Shown here: piece by piece, positions 50,930-56,376 of the stretch
Position numbering within the stretch: position 1 is the first letter of the stretch
Layout of the letters: the number at the start of each line of letters is the position of its first letter
Source: CAZBLP01 sp964492825
GTDB taxonomy: Bacteria > DYJV01
DNA length: 56,376 bases
Direction of reading: 5' to 3'
NCBI GenBank assembly: GCA_964492825.1
Contig: CAZBLP010000004.1
Span: forward strand, 1 to 56,376
Program-made: the position numbers and the translations under genes
Notes under the pieces: model-generated
Databases searched by the model: none
The model's input: the letters and a program-made list of their open reading frames with translations, nothing else
What the model was told of the DNA's origin: nothing

Positions 50930-53900
50930 TTACATAATTTTTTTAATTTCTACTGAAGTATCACATTCATTTCCAGTAACACCCCAGAAATTCCAACCAT
51001 ATTTCAAATGATAAGAAGGTGCTTTTGTTTCAGGATACTTTACAGATTGAGTAGGTTTTGGCCTAATTGGAGTAATACCGTTAAACCATCCTTTTATTGT
51101 GGTGAACATCTCAGCACCGTTTGCAACTCTTACTTCTCCCTCTTTAATGCCAGCCATAACTTTTGCCCTGCAAATCATTTCTCCGAATTCATTGAATATT
51201 TTAATTTTATCTCCGTCATTTATTCCTCTTTTTAAAGCATCTGCTTTACTCATTAATGCAATTGTCTCACCTCTTTGTAGCCTTAGAAGAATGTCCACAT
51301 CTCTAAATGTTGAATGTGTTCCCCATCTGCCGTGAGGAGTATTCAATTTTAACGGAGCTTTTGTTCTCTTATCAGGAAGTCTGTCAAATTCAGGTTCCTT
51401 GTATATTGGCAGCTCATTTCTCAAATCAAGGAAATATGAATGATCAATGTAAAACTGTTGCCTTCCTGTTAATGTTTTGGCACCAATCATACCAAGATAT
51501 TTTTTACCGAAAAATTTAGGAACCTTCACTTTCCCACCTATAGTAATTTTTTCTTTGGCAAGTTTTCCACCTCCTGGCCATGGCAAAAGTCCTTCCACAT
51601 TTTCAACAAAAGGAGTAAGAGGTCTTCTGCTCTGAGCAGCTGGAAATGGAACAGGAGCTTTTCTAATCAATTTCACAATTCCATCAATGTATCCTTTTAC
51701 ATCTCCTTTAAAAAGTTTGTTTTCTATTATTTGCTGAAGTTCTGGAGCATAGTTGTTTTTATGTGCTTTATACTCATCAGGATTAGGATAAATTATAGGG
51801 CTTTTAGTTAGGATAAATTTGGCTGATTTAACATCAGTGTCCATTTTCCCATTAGCTGTAAATACAGAATAAACTTTTGTAAAATCAATGGTTTGTTTTT
51901 TTTCTGTATCTTTCCATTTTCCATCCCACCTGCCTGTTGCTACCAATTTATGGGAATAATTCTGTATTCCTTTTGCAATTAATTTAAAGATTTCATAATC
52001 TGTTTTTGATTCATATAGAGGTTTTATTACAGGATTGAATGCCTGCAGATATACATGCATAGGAGTAGTTTCAACATCAAATTTTTCGTACCAAGTAGCA
52101 GCCGGTAATACTACATCACAAAAAAGTGCCGTAGAGTTAATCCTAAAATCAATTGTTACCAAAAATTCAAGTTTTTCAGGATCTTTGAACCATTTTAACG
52201 TATTATATCCGCCTTTACCCTGGTTTAAGAAATTTGACCTCCAAATTATCATTGCTCGTGGCTTTTTCGGTGGTTTTGGATAAACAGGTATCCATTTTTT
52301 TGCAAGAGATTTAATAAGCAGATAATAATTGTAAGCCCAGCCATCATCTTTATTAGCACTAACAGGTAAACCATTAGGTAGTCTTTTCAATTTGCCTGAT
52401 TCTATATCCTTTACTATTTCAGGATATGTTTTGCCAAGTTTATACAGTTCTGCATCATAATGTGACCAAACAAAAAGAGTAGCATTTTGAGGTCTTGCTT
52501 TTAGTATCATTCCATATTTTCCAAGACCGCTTAGCCATACTTTATATTGCCCTGTATATTGGCTGAAACCTGAACCGGTTTTCCCAACATTACCAGTAAG
52601 AGCAAGCATTAATATCATTGAACGGTTATTAATATCATTGTTAAACCAGTGGTTAACTCCACCGCCACCAATAATCATTGCAGGTTTTTTACTAACAAGG
52701 TCAAGAGCAAATTCTTTTAATGTCGCCTCACCTATACCGGTTATTTGAAAAACTTTACCAGGTGTAAATTTTGAAACTTCTTTTTTAAGTTTGTTAAAAA
52801 CAGTTTCTACCTGAACTTTCATTCCGTTCTTAAGAGTAATTTCTCCTTCATAAAATAGAGAAGGATCAATATTGTATTTTTTCAGATTAAGTGTATCTCT
52901 GTTATCACCAAGAGTTCCTGGTGGATTAACTATCATCATTGAATTATTATCATAAACAAAAAGTTTAAAAGCATTTCCACCTGATTTCACATCAGCTTCA
53001 GTGAGGAATTTACCATTATCTTTTCTAATAATAAAAGGCAAATCAGTAAAAGTTTTAACATATTCATGGTCAAAACTGTGGCTTGAAATTAAATAATTAA
53101 TAACACCATTTGCAAATGCTGCATCAGTACCAGGCTTTGGCGAAATAAAAACATCGCCCATTCTTGCTGTAGCATTGTAATCTGTCATAATAGTATAAAT
53201 TTTTGTGCCTCTGTATTTGGATTCTTGCAATAGATGAGCTGCTGCAAGTCTTGATTCAGCAACATTTGCTCCCCAGAAAATAAGAAGTTTTGCATTTTTC
53301 CAGTCAGCTTCTTCACTTTCTTCTGTTTGAACTGCCCATGTCATTGGCTCTCCTGGAGGTAAATCACAGTACCAATCATAAAAACTCAATGGGCCACTTG
53401 CTCCCATAATTTTACAAAGCCTGTAGCCTGCACCTGCTGATACATAACTGTAAGCAGGAATTGCAGAAAAAAATACAACTTCATCTGAACCATGCTTTCT
53501 TGAAATATCAGTAAGTTTTTTGGAAATCAGGCTTATTGCTTCGTCCCATGTTGCTCTTCTGAATTTCCCTTCTCCTCTTTTCCCAACTCTTATTAAAGGA
53601 TGTTTCAATCTCATATCACCGTAAACATATCTGAGATAACTTGCACCTCTTAAACAACCACGTGGATTATAATATTTACCGAGAACTTTGTCATAAGTGT
53701 CGTAATCACCTGCCGGAGCAATTTCTACAATGTATTTGTCTCCTTTTACAAAAGCATTCCAGCCACAAGCTTGAGTACAGTTTGCAGAACATACACTTCT
53801 TATAACTTTGTCATAATCAAATACTTTTCTTAATTTGTCTTCGCTAACTTTGTGAAGTTTTCTGCCCACAAATTTTCCTGCATAAAGATTTTCAGAAATT

Positions 53901-53986
53901 AATGGTAAAGCTGTAAGCCCTGCTAATCCTCCTGCAACTGTTCCTAAAAACTTACGTCTTGTAATTTTTCTACTGTTTCCTGACAT
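50930..53986 (-). CDS. Type II DMSO-reductase-family molybdoenzyme catalytic subunit
   Basis: A 1018-residue Mo-bis-PGD oxidoreductase with a Tat signal (TRRKFLG at 9-15, then a hydrophobic stretch). The FS0 cluster ligands are Cys66, Cys70, Cys74 and Cys111; NarG has His at the first position. YDWYCDLPPGEPMTW (203-217) contains Asp204, equivalent to the Mo-ligating Asp of NarG, and marks the NarG/SerA/PcrA/DdhA/EbdA (type II) branch. Exported type II enzymes reduce nitrate, selenate, (per)chlorate or oxidise DMS/ethylbenzene; the substrate here is undetermined. No haem-b gamma subunit gene is nearby. Operon: alpha, beta, TorD-like, kinase, regulator. AAGGAGG lies upstream of the ATG. Confidence 0.92.
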   Translation of the reverse strand: MSGNSRKITRRKFLGTVAGGLAGLTALPLISENLYAGKFVGRKLHKVSEDKLRKVFDYDKVIRSVCSANCTQACGWNAFVKGDKYIVEIAPAGDYDTYDKVLGKYYNPRGCLRGASYLRYVYGDMRLKHPLIRVGKRGEGKFRRATWDEAISLISKKLTDISRKHGSDEVVFFSAIPAYSYVSAGAGYRLCKIMGASGPLSFYDWYCDLPPGEPMTWAVQTEESEEADWKNAKLLIFWGANVAESRLAAAHLLQESKYRGTKIYTIMTDYNATARMGDVFISPKPGTDAAFANGVINYLISSHSFDHEYVKTFTDLPFIIRKDNGKFLTEADVKSGGNAFKLFVYDNNSMMIVNPPGTLGDNRDTLNLKKYNIDPSLFYEGEITLKNGMKVQVETVFNKLKKEVSKFTPGKVFQITGIGEATLKEFALDLVSKKPAMIIGGGGVNHWFNNDINNRSMILMLALTGNVGKTGSGFSQYTGQYKVWLSGLGKYGMILKARPQNATLFVWSHYDAELYKLGKTYPEIVKDIESGKLKRLPNGLPVSANKDDGWAYNYYLLIKSLAKKWIPVYPKPPKKPRAMIIWRSNFLNQGKGGYNTLKWFKDPEKLEFLVTIDFRINSTALFCDVVLPAATWYEKFDVETTPMHVYLQAFNPVIKPLYESKTDYEIFKLIAKGIQNYSHKLVATGRWDGKWKDTEKKQTIDFTKVYSVFTANGKMDTDVKSAKFILTKSPIIYPNPDEYKAHKNNYAPELQQIIENKLFKGDVKGYIDGIVKLIRKAPVPFPAAQSRRPLTPFVENVEGLLPWPGGGKLAKEKITIGGKVKVPKFFGKKYLGMIGAKTLTGRQQFYIDHSYFLDLRNELPIYKEPEFDRLPDKRTKAPLKLNTPHGRWGTHSTFRDVDILLRLQRGETIALMSKADALKRGINDGDKIKIFNEFGEMICRAKVMAGIKEGEVRVANGAEMFTTIKGWFNGITPIRPKPTQSVKYPETKAPSYHLKYGWNFWGVTGNECDTSVEIKKIM

Positions 53987-54304
53987 CCCCCCTCCTCCTT
54001 TTTAAATATTTTATGCTTGGGAAATTATTGTATTTTATATACATTATATTAAAGTAAATTTGCTGTAAAATAGTGTTATTTTCTTGTAAAGATTCTGTAA
54101 AAAAAAGGAAAATTGGATTTTGTTGATAGAATTTAGGATATAGTTTTTTTATAATTCTATAATCCAGTTATAAATTTATATAACAGTTTAATGTGGAGGG
54201 TATAGTAATTCAACATTTTATACAAAGTATTTACAATCATTCAATCAATTACAGTCAATTACAATTAATAACCATAAATAACTAATTCTTCATTATTAAT
54301 TGTA
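53987..54304. other. 318-bp regulatory spacer upstream of the molybdoenzyme operon
   Basis: Gene-free. From right to left (minus strand) it contains AT-rich direct-repeat debris (54180-54300: repeated CAATTA and TAATAA/TTCATTATT words), the copied TTAGGATATAGTTTTTT at 54133-54149, the five-site TTTACA array (54053-54101), and possible -10 boxes TATAAT (54043-54048) and TATAAA (54034-54039) before the AAGGAGG of the catalytic subunit gene. Confidence 0.6.
54053..54101 (-). promoter_or_regulatory. Five-half-site TTTACA operator array of the molybdoenzyme operon
   Basis: Read on the minus strand, hexamers TTTACA, TTTACA, ATAACA, TTTACA, TTTACT begin at offsets 0, 11, 22, 32 and 43, ending 4 bp before a TATAAT and 13 bp before a TATAAA. 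Half-sites on one face of the helix at about 11-bp period are what PhoB/OmpR-class regulators bind, replacing a normal -35. The array is matched at 54949-54997. Confidence 0.65.
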
Positions 54305-54868
54305 TTATTTTAAATTTTCTTTAAAAATAGTTATTTTTTTACCTTTCTCCAATTTGTCAACAAGTTTTTTGTATAATTTTTTCTCTTTTCCAAGTGCAAT
54401 ATAGTCTCTTGCCGTAACTCTATCAACTCCTTTATGTTTTTTCACATAATCATCAATTTCCTCTGTAGTGACTTTAACCTTTTTAGAAATGTTTTCAATA
54501 AAATATTGCCTTAGAACTATGGTTGTCTGATAAGAATTGTCTTTTTTTAAGAAACTGTGTTTTTTAAAATTTTCCTTCATGGTTTTTCTTCCAAAATAAC
54601 CTTTTTCCCTTGCGTCTTCGATAATAAGAGTTCTTTCTATTAAATGATTCAACATTTTTAATTTTTCATCCAAGGTTGAAGGCTTTTTATTAAAAAGATT
54701 AAGAAAGTCGATATAATCCTGATAAGTAATTTCCATATTATTTATCTTTGCAACAATAATTTTCTCACTTGATTTAACAGGTGCATTGTTTTTTTTGTCC
54801 ACAGACGCTGCCAACAAAACAGGCAATATTACAACAATAAGAATAGTGTTAAAAATTTTTATTTTCAT
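54305..54868 (-). CDS. SurA-N-like exported chaperone/foldase-type protein
   Basis: A 187-residue exported protein: signal peptide over residues 1-21 (hydrophobic ILIVVILPVLLAAS), then a helical domain with AKINNMEITYQDYIDFLN and LNHLIERTLIIEDAREKGY, the pattern of the SurA N-terminal peptide-binding domain. No PpiC isomerase domain follows, so it is a domain-only form. A role in folding exported respiratory subunits is inferred from its place between the molybdoenzyme and Rieske operons. AAGGAGGAA precedes the ATG and a TTGACT-17-TATTTT promoter lies upstream. Confidence 0.72.
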   Translation of the reverse strand: MKIKIFNTILIVVILPVLLAASVDKKNNAPVKSSEKIIVAKINNMEITYQDYIDFLNLFNKKPSTLDEKLKMLNHLIERTLIIEDAREKGYFGRKTMKENFKKHSFLKKDNSYQTTIVLRQYFIENISKKVKVTTEEIDDYVKKHKGVDRVTARDYIALGKEKKLYKKLVDKLEKGKKITIFKENLK

Positions 54869-54905
54869 AAAAAATATTCCTCCTTAAAAGTTTTAAAGTA
54901 AAATT

Positions 54906-54934
54906 AAAATAAACAAAACTTTTTTTTAAGTCAA
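54906..54934 (-). promoter_or_regulatory. Sigma-70 promoter of the SurA-N-like gene
   Basis: On the minus strand TTGACT (54934-54929), a 17-bp spacer, TATTTT (54911-54906), about 37 bp ahead of the ATG. The -35 lies 15 bp from the first half-site of the divergent operator array, so a regulator bound there could also influence this gene. Confidence 0.5.
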
Positions 54935-54948
54935 TTGCAAATAATAAT

Positions 54949-54997
54949 TTTACAAAATCTTTACAAAAAATTTACACACTTTAACCCCAAATTTACT
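54949..54997 (+). promoter_or_regulatory. Five-half-site TTTACA operator array of the Rieske/cytochrome b operon
   Basis: Hexamers TTTACA, TTTACA, TTTACA, TTAACC, TTTACT begin at offsets 0, 11, 22, 32 and 43, the same geometry as the array at 54053-54101. The first 18 bases and the CAAATTTACTTT end are nearly identical in the two arrays. A perfect TATAAT (55011-55016) follows 13 bp after the last half-site, and no separate -35 is apparent. Confidence 0.68.
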
Positions 54998-55055
54998 TTT
55001 ATTAGTTGTATATAATATCAACCTTAAAAATAAGCAAGTAAAGGAGGTGTGTAAA

Positions 55056-55508
55056 ATGGCTGATGAAGAAAAAAAAGAAGATTTGTCAAGAAGAGATTTT
55101 ATGTCCAATTTTGCAGCTGGTATTGGTATAGCAGCAGTTGGAGTAACTTCCGCAGTCTATGGTTTCAAATACCTTGTTCCCCCTTCTAAGAAAAAGAAAG
55201 AAGTAAAAGTTTTAATGGCTAAAGCTAATGAAATTAAGCCTGGAGAAGCAAAAGAATTTTTTGACGGACAGGGTAGAAAAGCTCTGCTTGTTAATCAAAA
55301 TGGCAAAATTAAAGCTTTTTCAAAAATCTGCACTCATCTTGGATGTGAGGTTGAATGGAAACCTGAAGAAAATATTTTCTTCTGTCCCTGTCATTTAGGC
55401 AAATTTGATGCAAACGGTAAAAACATTGCAGGTCCTCCGCCTCGTCCTCTTGATGAGTTTAAAGTAGAGGTAAAGGATAATTTTGTTTTTGTTACTTTAA
55501 TAGTTTAA
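55056..55508 (+). CDS. qcrA: Rieske 2Fe-2S subunit of a cytochrome bc-type complex
   Basis: A 150-residue Rieske protein. An N-terminal SRRDFM Tat-like motif and a hydrophobic anchor (about 17-40) precede the cluster domain. Ligand motifs are CTHLGC (Cys92, His94, Cys97) and CPCH (Cys110, Cys112, His113), each with the cysteine of the structural disulfide. It carries out quinol oxidation with cytochrome b, encoded next. The ATG at 55056 follows AAAGGAGGTG; an earlier GTG three codons upstream overlaps that site. The cytochrome b gene starts 15 bp after the stop. Confidence 0.93.
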   Translation: MADEEKKEDLSRRDFMSNFAAGIGIAAVGVTSAVYGFKYLVPPSKKKKEVKVLMAKANEIKPGEAKEFFDGQGRKALLVNQNGKIKAFSKICTHLGCEVEWKPEENIFFCPCHLGKFDANGKNIAGPPPRPLDEFKVEVKDNFVFVTLIV

Positions 55509-55523
55509 AGGAGGTGAGAATAT

Positions 55524-56376
55524 ATGATTAATGCTCAAAATATGAGTACATGGGAAAAATTTAAAGCAGTTGTGCTTGACGAAGATCTGCCTGAACATAT
55601 GAAAATATGGTGGTGGTGTCTTGGAGGAGTGCCTGCTGTTCTTCTTTTAATATTGATAATTACCGGGATTCTCCTTGCAATGAATTATTCTCCTACAATC
55701 AGCGGTGCCTATGAAAGCGTAAATTACATTACCAACAATATAAGATATGGATGGTGGTTAAGAGCTATTCATAAATGGTCAGCAGAGTTAATGGTAGTTA
55801 CTGTTTCATTGCATGTTATAAGAGTGTTTTTTACTCGCGCTTATACAAAACCAAGAGAATATGTATGGATGTCAGGGGTTCTACTTTTACTTATGACACT
55901 ATTTGCAGGTTTTACAGGTTATTCTTTGCTTTATACCCAGAAATCTTATTGGGCAGTTACAGCTGGTACAAATTTGGCCGGGAAAATTGCCATTGTAGGT
56001 CCATTCTTGCAAAAATTGCTAATTGCAGGTGACTCTTTTAATAAATTCACTTTAAGCAGATTCCTGATTTTACACGGTGCAGTTGTTCCTGCTGTAATAG
56101 GCGGTATAATTTTTATTCACATAATTCTTCTGAGAAAAGTTGGAGTAAGTGAGTTAAATGGAGGAGGCAAAACATATAAATTTTATCCCGACCATATTAT
56201 GACTGAAGTTATTATAGGTTTAATGTTGCTTTTCTTTATGACTGTTCTTGCAATAGTTTTTCCTTTAGAACCTGGAGTAAAAGCCAATCCTCTTGTTACT
56301 CCGCTGCATATTAAACCTGAGTGGTATTTTTATCCTATGTTTAAGTGGATAAAATTAACCTCACAATGGATAGGAT
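55524..56376 (+). CDS. qcrB: Cytochrome b of a bc/b6f-type complex (cut by window end)
   Basis: The frame is open for 284 codons to the window edge with no stop. It has a first membrane helix near residues 33-54, WWLRAIHKWSAELMV and LHVIRVFF (first histidine pair), GFTGYSLLYTQKSYWAV, then ILHG and FIHIILLRKVG (second pair), so both b haems are ligated. The second, subunit-IV-like half begins with the YKFYPDHI segment and includes the quinol-site HIKPEWYFYPMFKW, indicating a fused cytochrome b rather than a split b6. AAAGGAGGTGAG precedes the ATG. It probably continues with a cytochrome c gene beyond the window. Confidence 0.92.
   Translation, partial: MINAQNMSTWEKFKAVVLDEDLPEHMKIWWWCLGGVPAVLLLILIITGILLAMNYSPTISGAYESVNYITNNIRYGWWLRAIHKWSAELMVVTVSLHVIRVFFTRAYTKPREYVWMSGVLLLLMTLFAGFTGYSLLYTQKSYWAVTAGTNLAGKIAIVGPFLQKLLIAGDSFNKFTLSRFLILHGAVVPAVIGGIIFIHIILLRKVGVSELNGGGKTYKFYPDHIMTEVIIGLMLLFFMTVLAIVFPLEPGVKANPLVTPLHIKPEWYFYPMFKWIKLTSQWIG

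Noticed and set aside
50930..53986. Calling the molybdoenzyme respiratory nitrate reductase NarG
   Set aside because: The YDWYCD motif is shared by selenate, chlorate, perchlorate and other type II enzymes, the first FS0 ligand differs, and NarI is absent; the substrate stays open.
54180..54300. The AT-rich repeated words upstream of the molybdoenzyme as a replication origin or CRISPR
   Set aside because: No DnaA boxes, no regular repeat-spacer pattern and no dnaA or cas gene nearby; short CAATTA/TTCATTATT words are more like decayed low-complexity sequence.

Overview
The window is an AT-rich (roughly 30% GC) chromosomal segment of a Gram-negative anaerobic or microaerobic bacterium. LpxC and a GmhB-like phosphatase point to an outer membrane with LPS. 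The mixture of soluble heterodisulfide-reductase-type complexes, a thiol:fumarate-reductase-like enzyme, a Tat-exported molybdoenzyme and a Rieske/cytochrome b complex fits a respiratory, possibly autotrophic thermophile-like lineage such as the Deferribacterota. That placement is inference from gene content and base composition, not a database match. No phage, transposase, CRISPR, rRNA or tRNA was recognised.

Layout. 0.1-13.2 kb is a housekeeping/accessory mosaic: an Fe-S protein, a small secreted protein, an NTF2-like protein, a MoaE-like protein, TrmO, a thiolase plus its DUF35 partner, a TolB-propeller/GH114 fusion, RlmN, a crotonase, an amidohydrolase, PyrE, LpxC, a methyltransferase and a TatD nuclease. 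A bidirectional terminator separates this from glnB-glnA (minus strand), which is divergent from a NifA-like sigma-54 activator; a good sigma-54 promoter sits upstream of glnB. From 28.2 down to 16.8 kb runs a long minus-strand run tig-clpP-ilvN-ilvC-psd-pssA-leuA-leuC-dnaG-rpoD, mixing protein quality control, branched-chain amino acid synthesis, phosphatidylethanolamine synthesis, replication and the main sigma factor. It starts from a near-consensus promoter.

28.3-43.1 kb is the metabolic centrepiece: a plus-strand run of two-subunit class I fumarase, two HdrC, two HdrB and three HdrA-type flavoproteins (one of them a 997-residue double HdrA), MvhD, an FrhB/FdhB-like flavoprotein and TfrB-TfrA. 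It looks like a soluble fumarate reductase wired to an electron-bifurcating Hdr core, which could couple fumarate reduction to ferredoxin reduction for a reductive TCA cycle. Next come an L-2-hydroxyglutarate oxidase-like gene (minus) and HIT-hflX-gmhB (plus).

46.9-56.4 kb is a respiratory island. On the minus strand lie a type II DMSO-reductase-family catalytic subunit, its Fe-S beta subunit, a TorD-like chaperone, a membrane histidine kinase whose sensor domain carries a CxxCH haem motif, and an OmpR/PhoB-type regulator. Then come a SurA-N-like exported protein (minus) and, divergently, a Rieske protein and cytochrome b cut by the window end. The promoter regions of the molybdoenzyme operon and of the Rieske/cytochrome b operon carry the same five-half-site array of TTTACA hexamers with identical 11-11-10-11 bp spacing. 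This suggests one regulator, most simply the neighbouring two-component system, controls both.

Several intergenic spacers carry period-7 tandem repeats (AAATCCT/AAGTCCT/AATACCT), a dispersed repeat family not explained by any gene.
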